Below, in pieces: positions 32,726 through 44,067 of a stretch of DNA of 64,000 bases (positions are counted from its first letter, which is position 1; each line of letters opens with the position of its first letter). The stretch spans positions 62,001-126,000 of the forward strand of contig NW_025954985.1 of assembly GCF_022376445.1 (NCBI RefSeq), in the 5' to 3' direction. The DNA comes from Fomitopsis serialis. Taxonomy: Eukaryota; Basidiomycota; Agaricomycetes; Polyporales; Fomitopsidaceae. The position numbers and the translations under genes were made by a program. The notes beneath the pieces were generated by a model. It ran no database searches, had not been told where the DNA came from, and saw nothing but the letters and a program-made list of their open reading frames with translations.

Positions 32726-35700
32726 ATGTCGCCACCCCGCTGTTCACTCTGCTGCACCAAATGCAGCGGAAATGCATCAGCGAGCTCTTCCAAATCGCAC
32801 ACAGCTGCGCTGCAGAATCGTTACGAGGCCCTCTGCGACTTCCTCCCCGCAGGGACCATCGCAATCCCATTGCAGTCCGACGAAGTGGGGTGCTCCCACA
32901 CCCATGCCGCCGACGGGTGGCATAGCCTACCCTCTGCCGCAGCTTTAGAGCCTGTACTCGTCCCTGACGACGCCCCGCTCCTGAGGCTTCGCCAGATTGA
33001 CTTTCTCGTCAGGCATCACTTTGTCGCTGCTACGTGCAAACTCTATCGCGCCTCCAACCATCTTTACGTTCGAATCTACCTCATCCCCTGGGACCTTCCC
33101 AACGTACATGGAAAGCTCCGAGTTCGGGATGAGGGCTCGATCGTCGCTCCCGCTAGGCGTCACTTGCACAGTCTATTTGCAGAGATTGTGCAAGACGACG
33201 ATGCCTGGGATGCCGTCCCACCACAGGACATTTCCCTAGAAACGTGGACCGTATCGCTGAACAAGAAACACTTCATCAAAGACGATATAGTGAGTGTGTA
33301 TGTCTTGAGATAGTCACACAGCAACTGATACGAAATATTGGCAGGACGCCCGAACGATGGCAGAGATTTACAACGAGCTTCGTTCACCCAAGCCACCCGC
33401 AAAATTTTCCGTCGACGAGATCCCTTACATGCGAAGCAAGCTCTGGTCGTACCAGAAAGAAACAGTGGCGACCATGCTCGCCTGGGAGCTGGAGCCCTCC
33501 AGCGTCGCTGATCCACTGTACATTCCTATCACTGGGATCGACGGAGCTGTGTTTCATCTCCAGCCAGAAACCTACGAGATCCTACAGGAATGCCCTAGAG
33601 TCGTACAGACACGTGGCGGTATATTGTGCGAAGAGCTTGGTAAGTATCTCTATCCCGCTAAGTCCACATCGTTGGACCCCGCACAAAAAGTGCGTATAAG
33701 AGCGGAGGTCGTCGGACGTTAATATTCAGTGATCCACACACTATGCCGCCCAACCTGGGGCGCCGTAGCCAAGGTCGCGGCTGCCTGGATCAGCGTCCGG
33801 CGTGATCCCATACCAAACCCGCTGGACTCCGCCTATGTGTATCTGAGACGGCCCGACGATGTGGACTTAGCTCTAACCGTCGCTAAATTCTGCTGACATC
33901 CGATTGTAATAGGAACTGGAAAGACAATTATGACGCTAGGCCTCATCCTCTCGACGCGCAGCCAGCTCCCAAGTCCTGCCGAATCAATTCTAGATCCCCG
34001 CCCCGTCCTAACACCCCTCTCCTTCCGGCACTTCCCCACCGCAGACGAGACCCAAGCGCGAACGCGTCTCCTCCAGGGCAGCTCCGCCAAGCGGAGGAAA
34101 CAAGCCGCCAAAGCGGGGCCTCCCGGCATCCCCTCGCTCGTCGAGCACCTCCTGCACTACTGTGCCGTGCACCCGCCGCCGTGCAGTTGCGTGAGCACCA
34201 GGACGCCCTCGAGCAGTACGGGCTGTGGAAGCCGCTCGTCCGGAACAGCCCGTTCTACCACCACTACGAAATCGCGATCCCCGAGGTGTCGCGCGCGAAG
34301 CGGAAGGAGAGTAACCCGGGCCCGCGGGTGATGTACTCAGCGCGGCGACGATCGTGGTGGTCCCGGACAACCTATTCCATCAGTGGAAGGGGAATCATGA
34401 AGCACTGCCATGACGTACTGCGCGTTCTGGAGGTGAACAGTCGAAAGCTGCCGCGTGCCGCAGAGTTGGCTTCGAACTACGATGTGAGTCTTTGTGCGAT
34501 CTAGACACGACGACTGACCGAACTTTGCTTGCCGGTAGATTATATTGATGACCTACAACCGTATGTCACTTGATGATCCCCGTGGCTCGCTAACCGTTAA
34601 CAGGCTTTTCGCTGGAGGCATCCGCAGACAAAGTCTCGGGTCTGCACTCATGGAACGTCTGTGAATGCACGGGCACCCGCGGAACACGGGTACCGAAATG
34701 TACCTGCGAGACGAACAAGGACGCGTCGAAGGTATCTCCCCTCCTGCAGGTCCGCTGGAAGCGTCTCGTGATCGACGAAGGCCACGTCTCCGCGCGGAAG
34801 AACTCGAACCTCATCTCGATGTCGCGGGTGCTCAGCGTCGAGCGGAAGTGGATCGTGACAGGAACACCGACCCGTTGGTAGCTATTCCCCTTTCTCTCAG
34901 ACATACACTGAATATGCTTCGCAGCGAATCTCCTTGGACTCCAGCACGGACAGGGCACCGAACTCCAGTACCCTGATGACGAACCGAGCGCCGAGTTCAC
35001 CGACGAGGAACCGAGCGTCCGACAATGGACGAAAGACGATCGGCAAGATCTAAGCAAGTTATCGACGATGATGTCGCACTTTCTGGGCGTTCCCCAGTTC
35101 GCTGCGGACCCGAAGCTGTTCGAGAGACTCGTCATCTCGCCGCTGATGGCCTCGGAGGGCCCACGGTCTGGTGCTATACAGGTCTTGACCCAGGTCATGG
35201 AGACGACTATGATCGGCATCGGTGAGCGCTGTATAGAGGTCCCCCGCGTTGCCGTTATTCATTATCGTTGTCTCGATAGGGTGGAGGATATCGAGAACGA
35301 CGTTCTGCTCCCATTCTGAACCGGGAACAGTGTTGTTAGATCTCGATCCGTACGCGCTCAAGTCCTACAACGCCATGCAGGCCATGATCGCCGTGAACGC
35401 GGTCGATTCAGAACGCAAAGATCAGGTATGGTCGCATTCATTCCGCAGGTTAGGAGTTTCATCTTGCTTTCATCTGATATGATTTAGGATTACTTGTTCC
35501 ATCCCGCTGTGAGTGCTGCTCTGCTCTGGCTCATAACGTTCGTCATGTGACCCTCTGTAGAACGCCGCTTCGCTGAACCAACTGTGGACAACATGTCGCA
35601 GTAAGTCTTACAACTGAGCGCCTGCACCGTGCTCAGCGCCCGCAGAGTCATGTTCTGGCACGTAGACGACCACAACGCGTTCAACGTCGAAGAAATCGCG

Positions 35701-37425
35701 GGAGAGCCAACGAATACGTCGCCAACCTCACCGAGCGCGCCACACCGAAGCGGACCGCATCCTCATGCAACAAGCTCTGAGCATGTGTACGTTTACTCCT
35801 TCTCGTACCCAAGTCGTACTTAATATGGTGTAGGAGGTCCGCCGCGGGAGACCCCATATGGCGTGAAATGCAGAAACATGCATACGTGTACCATCGTATG
35901 CATGGTATCCCCGACCGTCCGTGTACGAGGCCTGGACACGTTCCCTTCCTCCGCCTCCAATTCCCTCGGAGCCGACATGATCCTGCATTCCGACAGGGCG
36001 CACCGACTTCAACAATTCGTGCTCAAACACCCTGTCTACAAGGTCGACCGCCTCGTGTGGCCGGGAAGGACGTCCAGGAGGAGGAGCGGCGGAGGCTGGC
36101 GCTGCTGAAGATGGATGCGGCCCGGAAACCGAAGAAGAGCAAGGAGGACGACAGTGCGCACCGGAAGGAGATCGAGACCGTCAAGCATGTGGTGGCTACG
36201 CGGGAGAAGCAGGAGGAGCTCCGGAAGGAGTACCTCGCGTGCCTGAAGAAGATGCAGAAAGTTATGAGCAGGATGACGAGGAGCATGCGCCCGGCCAGAG
36301 CACCGCCGTGGTCAGCGAATGCTGCACCTCCGAAGACGCATCGTCTCGACTGCTCGCATCCTCGCCCATGGTGTCCATGCGCCTGGGTGCCTCAACTTCG
36401 ACAAAGCTGGATTACATACTCCACGAGGTAACTTGTGTGAAGGCCCATCTGATGTTGATCTTCTGACGAGCCCCTTTTCAAGATCCGACAGTACTCTGGG
36501 AACGAGAAGTTCCTCATCTTCTCTCGCTCGCCTCTGACCTTGGCCTACGTCGCCGAGGGCCTAGAGCTGTCGGCACGAAGTACCTGCAGTACACCACGAA
36601 GGTGCCCCGGATGCAGCGGCAGCAAATATCGTGACGTTCGAGACTTCGGAGCTGTACAGGGTTTTCCTCATGGAGCTGCAGCATGGTGCACGTGGTTGTG
36701 AGCATGGTCGATCCATTTGCAACTGGAGTTGCTGTTGACGTTCTCGACTAGAACTTGATCGCCGCCTCCAGAGTGATATTCTGCGAGCCTGTGTGGAAAG
36801 CTGACGTTGAGAGTCAAGCAATCAAGGTAGGAACTGCATCTCTGGCCTGGAAATGACCCATCTGACACTCTTTGCGTTACAGCGTGTGCACGTATAGGAC
36901 AGAAACGCCCCGTCACCGGTATGCCACTGTGACAAACTCACCTAGCATGGGCCCTACTGACATCCTCTGCCCAGCCAAGACGTTGGCGATAGGTCCACAG
37001 CAGAAGAGGTGATGGTCTCGCGCCGAGATGCGTTTTTGAAGAGCGGTACGAGCACCGCCCAACAGCCGAAGCTCACCGAGGATACCGCATGCGGGACTTC
37101 ATCGCCGTACGTATCCTCATCTTTGCTCAGATGACGTAGCTCATCTCTACGCACTTGCAGAACCCGACCTTCCTCTCCGAGGCGTCTAATTCAAGGCTTG
37201 AGATCGACGTCCCGCTGTTCGACATCGAGCCAGCCGAGGACGACGCTGACGACGCTGGTCCACATCGGGCGAAGAGGCCGAGTCAGCTGGCAAGACGGAC
37301 GCAAGAGACGTTGCGGCCGCACATAACGCGCCCCTGCGGGTAAATGGTCAGAAGCCGAGCCTGAGGCTTCTGGTCCTGGAGAAGGGCCACCACGCAAGAA
37401 GGCTCGAGTCGTCAGGTTTGCTTAG
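32726..37425 (+). CDS. SNF2-family DNA-dependent ATPase (frame-broken)
   Basis: Large Swi2/Snf2-type ATPase with the two RecA lobes readable in pieces. Lobe 1: [20 protein letters not shown], Walker A in [62 protein letters not shown] (DEGH box) and [12 protein letters not shown]. Lobe 2: [60 protein letters not shown] then [18 protein letters not shown] Lys/Glu-rich coiled region ([20 protein letters not shown]) lies between. I see no convincing RING finger, although the KWIVTGTP wording resembles the Rad5/Rad16/HLTF group. The C-terminus is basic ([13 protein letters not shown]). At least five one-base errors are needed, including losses near 34176, 34335 and 36890 and one probable extra G near 34390. 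The role is remodelling or repair; the exact subfamily is open. Confidence 0.82.
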
Positions 37426-37955
37426 GATCGCTTTGCCTTTGTGTGTGTCACAGCTTTGCAGACTGGTATGTTGTTGTCGATATGCTTTGTGTATGTTGTA
37501 AGCAGGATCTGTTGTCACGATGCTTTGTGTACGTTGTAGGAAAGATCACTAGCCCAAGTCTCTGGACCAGGCTGCTAGCCTGAGATCAGGGTGTTGTCGA
37601 CACTGCATTGTTCCTAGTCACAGTACACCGCACACGATATAGCCAAAGGTATCAACAGAAGAAAGGAAAGAGGGTCTCGCAGAGACGAAAGAGAGTAAGG
37701 TGTGGCTACTCGACGGACTACAGTGGCAAAGTTACAGCAGCGCGCACACCGACAAACATAATTTACGCTAAGAGTCCGAGTTCGTGGTAATGCTAAGAGG
37801 TTAGGAGTACAATACGCAGTGATGCACAGAGCAAAAAGGCGAACTGTCCCAAGGTTAATATCGCAGGTCCATATGCTCTACTGTTACACCAAGTGTGAAC
37901 GAACATCGACACGGTTCAGTGAACCCACGCACCATCGCCTCCAATTTTATGCACT
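37426..37955. other. Intergenic stretch
   Basis: 3' flanks of the convergent SNF2 gene and SH3-protein gene. A related 20-30-base phrase (gatgctttgtgtacgttgta type) occurs twice near 37480-37540; no coding signal. Confidence 0.5.
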
Positions 37956-39311
37956 TCATCCGGCCGGTACGAACGCGAGCTGGTCATCCCTGCTCCTCGT
38001 CGGAACCCCGCCCGCGCCCGCATTAGGGACGTTCACCCTCTGGCGCTGCAAGCACTCCAGAGGCACCGCGCCCTGATCGCCGCGCATGTTCGCACACAGC
38101 GCCCAGCCGTCGTCGTACTCCGAGAGCACGCGCACCATCTCGCCCTGGCTCACCGCGAGCTCGTCGGGCAGGCTCGGCAGGAACGCGTTCCGCACGAGCG
38201 CGAACGACACGCTGTTCGCGGACCCGTGCGACGGCGTGAGCGCTCTGGGGATCGTCGCGGGCGAGTCGGCGCGCTGCGGCGCCATCGCGGCGACGGGGTA
38301 GTTGTTGTACCCGCCGCCGGGGGGCGGGGTGTTGTAGCGCGCGACCGGGGCTGTGTTCTGGAACATGCCCATCGGAGGGTCGTTGTAGCCCATCGGCGGC
38401 GTGTATGCCCTCGCCGGGGCGCGGGGGGCGCCTGCCGGCGGGATCACCTGCCCCGGCGCGATGCCCCTCGGCGGCAGCATCTGGCCCGGCGCGACCGGGG
38501 CCGTGGGGATGTACTGGCGGCGGGGCGGGGCGGCCGCGTACGGGACCTGGGGCGGGGGCGTCGGCGTCGGCGTCGGCACCGGGGCGGGCTCCTTGCGGAT
38601 GGACGGCGTGCGCTCCGGGACGAAGGCGTCGGCCGGGCCGATCTTCTCGAAGGGGCCGCCGTTGAAGTCGAAGCCGGTGTCGCGCGCGGCCCAGTCGTTG
38701 AGGCGGCGCTCGCGGCGGTGGAGGCACCGCTTGCGGATGATGTAGATCAGGATGAGGATGAGCAGCGCGCCGCCTCCTGCGGCAATGCCGATGATGGCTC
38801 CCGTGGACAGGGGCCTGGACGAGGACGAGCCGTTCGCGATGGAGGAGGTGTTGGAGGAGGTGGCCTTCGAGGCATCGGAGGATGCGGTAGCGGAGGCGGT
38901 CACAGAAGGAAAGGCTGCCAGAGACCCAGCAGCGGAGCCGGACGACGACAAGGCTTTCGCAGAGGCCCCAGAGCTAGTGGAAGTGGCCGAGGCACTGGTG
39001 ATGGTAGACGAGGCAGACGAGGACGACGAGGATGCAGAGCTCGAGGAACTCGACTTGCCGCTGCTGCTCGACGAGCTCGAGCTGCTCGACTTGTTCGACG
39101 AGCTGGAGGACGATGCGGACGAGGACGCTGCAGAGGAGGAAGAACTGGCGGTGACCTTGGTCGTGACGAGCTGTTGGGTCAACACCGACTCTCCGTGGTC
39201 CTTTGTCGTGAATGCAGAAGTGAAGACCGAGGTGATGACCTGGTCGTCCGAATCATCCGCCCTGCGATGCACGGCCTTTACGGGAAGTAAACCGTCGTCG
39301 ACAGCACCCAT
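37956..39311 (-). CDS. Serine-rich single-pass membrane protein with C-terminal SH3 domain
   Basis: 451 residues in one uninterrupted exon. Residues 1-55 are polar; 56-160 are almost entirely Ser with Ala/Thr, expected to be O-glycosylated outside the cell. The TM segment is GAIIGIAAGGGALLILILIY (171-190), followed by a basic stop-transfer RKRCLHRRERR. The cytoplasmic part is Pro-rich (PTPTPTPPPQ and PPRG/PPAG motifs) and ends in an SH3 domain (about 372-425: ALVRNAFLPSLPDELAVSQG, EMVRVLSEYDDGWALC, GAVPLECL). The arrangement is Fus1-like or surface-sensor-like; signalling or cell-polarity scaffolding is inference. No signal peptide follows the chosen ATG. The frame extends upstream to 39596 with a hydrophobic stretch (PLFLFISIFLARRA) but no closer ATG, so a 5' exon may be missing. 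Confidence 0.8.
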   Translation of the reverse strand: MGAVDDGLLPVKAVHRRADDSDDQVITSVFTSAFTTKDHGESVLTQQLVTTKVTASSSSSAASSSASSSSSSNKSSSSSSSSSSGKSSSSSSASSSSSSASSTITSASATSTSSGASAKALSSSGSAAGSLAAFPSVTASATASSDASKATSSNTSSIANGSSSSRPLSTGAIIGIAAGGGALLILILIYIIRKRCLHRRERRLNDWAARDTGFDFNGGPFEKIGPADAFVPERTPSIRKEPAPVPTPTPTPPPQVPYAAAPPRRQYIPTAPVAPGQMLPPRGIAPGQVIPPAGAPRAPARAYTPPMGYNDPPMGMFQNTAPVARYNTPPPGGGYNNYPVAAMAPQRADSPATIPRALTPSHGSANSVSFALVRNAFLPSLPDELAVSQGEMVRVLSEYDDGWALCANMRGDQGAVPLECLQRQRVNVPNAGAGGVPTRSRDDQLAFVPAG

Positions 39312-39856
39312 GGCTGGACGAAAATGCCGCGGAAGGGGCCACGCTCTGCGTGCGAGGAAGATCGAAATAAACAGGAATAAGGGAGTAGGAAGAAAAGGAC
39401 TGCTCAGGGCATGAATAGAGCTGTGGTCCTTGTCGACCTCGCCGCGGTGCCGGGGATAGTAGTCGTTCAGTATCGAATCGAGCACTGCAGCCGCTGGTCG
39501 ATAACAGCCTGTACCGATCACCGCCAAGCGCTTCGCGAAGACGTGGTTACCGTCGTGACGAGACACCGGAATAGCCTCCAACTGGCGTCCAATCACTTCA
39601 TCTCACACATGCGCCGCCACACATCGCATTATAGTATAGGATTCAAACGAGCGTAGTGGCAAGACGCAACCAGTATAAACAGACACGACGGTACCGTCCA
39701 ACAACAACGAACAAGGAGCGTTCAGAAGCACAGGGCACACGCAGGCCGGGGCAGTGGAAGGGGTATCAAAAGCTTTTCGACAAGTCTGCAGAACCACACG
39801 CGCGCACAAAGGCAGGTCAAGGTCTATTGTCGTAAGACGACCCCGTCTTGGGTCCC
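39312..39856. other. Intergenic stretch
   Basis: Promoter side of the SH3-protein gene and 3' flank of CDC10, both on the minus strand. No gene seen. Confidence 0.5.
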
Positions 39857-41753
39857 TTACGCGGAAGACTGCGCAGCCGGGGGCCGCGGGTTGGTCTGCT
39901 CCTTGAGTGCGAGCAGCTGTTTTGAGCGGAACGCCTCGTAGTGGATCTGCGCAGTCGTCTCGATGAGGTCCTGCAGGTGTGTCCTGTAGGCCGAGATGTA
40001 AGCATCCAAGTACAAAATACGCCGAGGCGGTACGCACCTCGTGAGGAAGTTTCGCAGGTAGACAAACTCGCAGTGCGCCAAATCCTCCACATTCACGACG
40101 CCCCAGCGGTTCTTCCGGCCGCGCACCGACTTGCCGTCGATGATGACACTCCGCTCAGAACCCACGACCGCGAACGGGATCATGCTCTGTACAGATGTGT
40201 CACAATACCTCCGGTCGTCCGCGAGGATGTCTGCTTACCCTGATGCTCTCGTTGAGCTGGACTTCCTCCTCGTCATTCTCATCCGTGTCGAAGGGATAGA
40301 GACGGATGTTGTGGTACTGAAGCTCGGCCCGAATCTAATTTCCCCATTGAGAAGCTGTCTGTGCGAAGGGCAAATGTATTCATTCACCTTTTGCTTGAAA
40401 GCATCCCTCTCCTCGAGCGTCAAGCTGTCCGACTTGGCAATGACGGGGACAACATTGACGACCTCACTGAGCTTCTTCATCACGATGATGTCGATGGGAC
40501 GAAGGGAGTGACCGGTCGGGTTGATGAAGAACAGGCAGCAGTGAATGCGCGTGTCCTGGATGTGGCGATCACGCATGGCCGTCAGCTCCTTGCGCAGGTA
40601 TGCGCTGTGCTGGTCCTTGATGTACTTGACAAGGGGATCCCAGCTGTTACGACGCGATCATGTCAGTGTTAGGATTCGAACGTCCGGAGAATTTAGGCAG
40701 CAAACGAAGAAATCCGACGGATGTGTGCAGCATCTTCCAAGGTCGCTGTGCCCCATACCCGAGAGTCATTACCCTCCGCAAGCATTTGTCGGCAGCCCTA
40801 AGTCGTCGCGATTGCTCCGTGGCACTAGACAACCAACGTTGCCAGACGTCTCATCGCGATGGAGTTTGGACGGGCGTCGACAGCCCATGCAACTACAGTA
40901 CCCGGTGCGCATCACAGTCTCTCGTAATGCATCAAGCCAGCATAAACCATGAACAGTCAACATTGCCCTCCAACAAACGGGCACAGCCGAGAGTTGTAAC
41001 ATATATCATGGCGAATTCCGCTCACCAGTTCTCGTTGTCGATCTGGTCACCATACCCAGGCGTGTCGACGATGTTCAGCCGCAGCTTCACGCCGTTCTCA
41101 GCAATGACTAGCCAATTCTAGCGTCAGTTCCCGTAAGCGTGGCAGAAAAGCAGGTAGCGAACCATGAGAGACGGGGTGGATCTCCGTGGTCTGCCTGACG
41201 GGTTCGTCGGCCTCCTTCCTCCCCTTAGAGTCAATCAGGTGCGACGCGAAGATGGTGTTGATGAGCGTCGACTTCCCGAGACCCGTCTGGCCTAGCAGAG
41301 CGCAATGGTATGTTAGCATTCATGTTCTACGGTATGGAGGATGTGAGAGTGGACACATCAGAGCCGGGGGACGAGGGCGCGCAAACTGCGCGTCACTGTC
41401 CCCAGCCGTTCACGATATGAAACTCTTGACAAGAAGAGACTTCAAAGGAAGTAGCCACTGCATCCAGGTGTCCGTGCGCGCAGTGCTTCCTCCTGTCGAC
41501 GCAACAGCACGAGGGCTTCACGAGGTCTCCTCCTCGTAGAGAAATGAGATCCTCGTTTGTCCTTCCAGCTCACATCCACACTGCCATGTCCTCTCCTGCA
41601 GACCAACTCCCACAAAGAGCACAGCAACGCACCAACGACAATGACATTGAACTGGAAGCCCCGTTTCAAGAGCTTGTGCTCAATCTGCTGGGTGATGGTG
41701 TCGAAACCGACATAGGCGTCGGCGCGGATCTCTTCAGCGGTAGCGGCAGCCAT
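39857..41753 (-). CDS. CDC10: Septin, Cdc10 group
   Basis: GTP-binding septin that forms filaments and rings at septation sites. Starts MAAATAEEIRADAYVGFDTI and continues IEHKLLKRGFQFNVIVV. The P-loop is GQTGLGKSTLINTIF, switch sequence SHLIDSKGRKEADEPVRQTT, G3 VDTPGYGDQID, G4 VIAKSDSLTLEER, then IPFAVVGSERSVIIDGKSVR, GRKNRWGVVNVED and HLQDLIETTAQIHYEAFRSK. It ends shortly after (PPAAQSSA) with no long C-terminal coiled coil, which is the mark of the Cdc10 group. At least five introns, including a long first one (about 41300-41640), join conserved blocks in phase. No indels evident. It is divergent from the F-box-like gene at 42139, starts 386 bases apart. Confidence 0.95.
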
Positions 41754-42138
41754 GGCGATGGACTTGTACACGGACGAACAGGTGCGGACGAAGGGAAAGA
41801 CGGCGGCGACGGGGGCGGGAGGACGTGAACGCGAGGGCCAACTTTTGGGTCGTCGCCAACGCGCTACCTGGCTGCCACGTGGGAAGAGGCGAGTTCGGCC
41901 CCCTCCGCCGGCGCCTAGTGCAGTCTCTCTGTTCGCGCAGCGCTCCCCGCTCGCGAACATTTCCCGGCCGAACGCATATCGCACGATGCCTCGCCTCGCT
42001 TCCGCTCTGTTCTTCGCCATCCACGGCGTGGTATGCTGCCTGCTCTCTGCCAGTGCGGTCCTATGCTTACGGACATCATGCAGGTGTCACCTACTCTCGA
42101 CCTGGAGATAGGCGGTCGTAGACGGGGAGTCACACACT

Positions 42139-43299
42139 ATGGCTCCTGTATTGCCTCAGGAGCTCCTCGACCAGGTCGTCGACCATCTCTGGGACGACCG
42201 AAAGGCGTTGATCGCGTGTAATGCGGCAGGTCGCGTATTCGTCCCCGCTGCTCGGTCGCACATCTTCTGCGACGCCGCCGTCGGCGGGCTCCTCGCATGT
42301 GAGCGCGTCGAGCGTGTCCTGGACGGCTCCCCCGACACCGCGCGCTACGTCCGTACGCTCAAGGTCGTTGCGCACCATTTTACCTACCAGGCGGGCGCGT
42401 ACCGGAACATCGACTCGTCCTGGGTATCCCGTATCCCTGCCCTCGTCGTCCGCTTCCCTAGGCTCGACGCGCTCGAGCTCGAGTCACTCAACTGGAACAC
42501 TCTCCGGCTGTGCCCCGCGCGCATCAGTCCGTTCCTCAAGGCGGTTTCCCGCCTATCGAGTCTGGTGCTCACGAACGTCCACTTTGGGTGCTCCTCGCAG
42601 ATCAAGGACGTCCTCTGCGTCGCGACGCGCATCACGGAGCTTCGCTGCGATCGTGTCTACTGGAGCTACTGGTCCCCACAGCGCCCATCATGCCTCCCAG
42701 AGCTACAGGATAGCCGGGAGCCGTCACCGTTGCGTCGCCTCGTCCTGCGCCCTGGCTCTCCGTCCATCCTGTTTACCAAGTGGCTCTTGCATCCTGGCTG
42801 CGAATTGCATATTCAGGACATCAACGTCCGCTGGCGCGAGCGGGAACATACGGGTGCCCTCGGTGACCTGCTCCGCGCGTCCGGCGTCCACCTCGAATCG
42901 CTCTACCTGGAGTTACCCAGCTCTGTAGCCGCCGAGGCACTTTCGTACAACAGCCTCGATCTCTCCGCCAACCCCAACCTGCGCCGCATCCAGTTTGAAG
43001 GACCGGTGCTCCCTGACTGCTGCAACTGGGTGCCTGCGCTCATCACGCAGATCGTCTCCACCAAAGTCGCGACCATCGACGTGCTGCTCATGGCGCCGTG
43101 GACCCAGGACCTGCATGCGTTCGACTGGGCGCTGCTGAACAGGGCGTTGTCGCATCCGCGGTTCGAGGGCGTGCGGGTCACGTTCGACGTCAGCCTTGCG
43201 TTGTGGCAGGCGAGCAACCAGGCGGTTGTGCACGATATCGTATTCAACGCGTTGCCCGACTTCCGTTCGAGGGGCGAACTGGTCGTCACTTGTTCGTGA
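42139..43299 (+). CDS. F-box-like protein, intact paralogue of the gene at 8764
   Basis: 386 residues in one exon. It opens MAPVLPQELLDQVVDHLWDD with an F-box-like helix (LIACNAAGRVFVPAARSHIF), then a leucine-rich body (VRFPRLDALELESLNW, LKAVSRLSSLVLTNVHFG, ATRITELRCDRVYW) and PLRRLVLRPGSPSILFTKWL, WREREHTGALGDLLRASGVH, NLRRIQFEGPVLP and ITQIVSTKVATIDVLLM. Such proteins form large families in Agaricomycetes and are thought to act as SCF-type adaptors; the ligand is unknown. Being intact, it is the best template for judging the broken copy at 8764. Confidence 0.82.
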   Translation: MAPVLPQELLDQVVDHLWDDRKALIACNAAGRVFVPAARSHIFCDAAVGGLLACERVERVLDGSPDTARYVRTLKVVAHHFTYQAGAYRNIDSSWVSRIPALVVRFPRLDALELESLNWNTLRLCPARISPFLKAVSRLSSLVLTNVHFGCSSQIKDVLCVATRITELRCDRVYWSYWSPQRPSCLPELQDSREPSPLRRLVLRPGSPSILFTKWLLHPGCELHIQDINVRWREREHTGALGDLLRASGVHLESLYLELPSSVAAEALSYNSLDLSANPNLRRIQFEGPVLPDCCNWVPALITQIVSTKVATIDVLLMAPWTQDLHAFDWALLNRALSHPRFEGVRVTFDVSLALWQASNQAVVHDIVFNALPDFRSRGELVVTCS

Positions 43300-44067
43300 T
43301 ACCCAGGCGCTACATCGTATGCCATGTAGAGCCTACCTAGAAGATATCAAGCTCATTACTAGGGTTGTTTGTGGATCGGTGCTTCCTTCGTTATCTAGTC
43401 CCTTGGGTCTGGGATCTAACGGGTCATGTCTTTTGCTTATTACTCTGGGTCTCTGGTCTAATCAATGGGGGTTTTCGGGCTGGTTTTTCAAGTTCATTCT
43501 TCTGCGTGCTTTCACTGATTATATGCAGTTGTTCGCCTCATGATTGGATGCTTAGGTCGCCGTTCACTCAATCGCAGCGAGTTCGGCGAACGCACTTCAT
43601 TCTCCTCATGTTCTGCCGCTAGAAGCGTTGCGTGACGCCTACATACCTCTGATTCTAGGTCGGCTTCTGCCTCTCGCATTGCGTGTAACGCACGAGGCAG
43701 CACGTAGCTTGGCGCAAGGTCGGCGTTCGTTGCGCAGCACTTCCGCGTGCCGTAGTAGTATTCGCACTTCACTGTCACGTAGTGACTTGGCCATTTGAGC
43801 AATCACCTCCAGGCCAGGTTGTGAGTGCTGAGTATTCACAACGGTTCCTGTTAATATTGCTCTACTTAGGTCGAACTGCGCAGCTGTATGGACGCCGATC
43901 CCTTTCCAGTCAAAGCGTAGTCCCAATACACCCCGCGGTCAAGGGGACATGCGCAACAGAGCATGTAGTCCGAATGTCACCCACACCATTGCAGGTAGGC
44001 CGCTGCAACATGTATAGCCCACAAGGAACACGGCCGCGCAGCGCGAGCGAGCTTGTAGCGAACCACG
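43300..44067. other. Intergenic stretch / unresolved 5' end of the mucin-like gene
   Basis: AT-richer 3' flank of the F-box-like gene, then sequence that may hold the first exon (signal peptide) of the gene at 44068. I could not identify that exon. Confidence 0.4.

Noticed and set aside
38226..39290. 354-codon plus-strand ORF rich in Arg and Gly
   Set aside because: Mirror of the Ser/Pro-rich SH3-protein gene; low complexity and no independent start context.
40660..40700. Second B-box-like sequence on the minus strand
   Set aside because: It lies within a CDC10 intron and has no cloverleaf.
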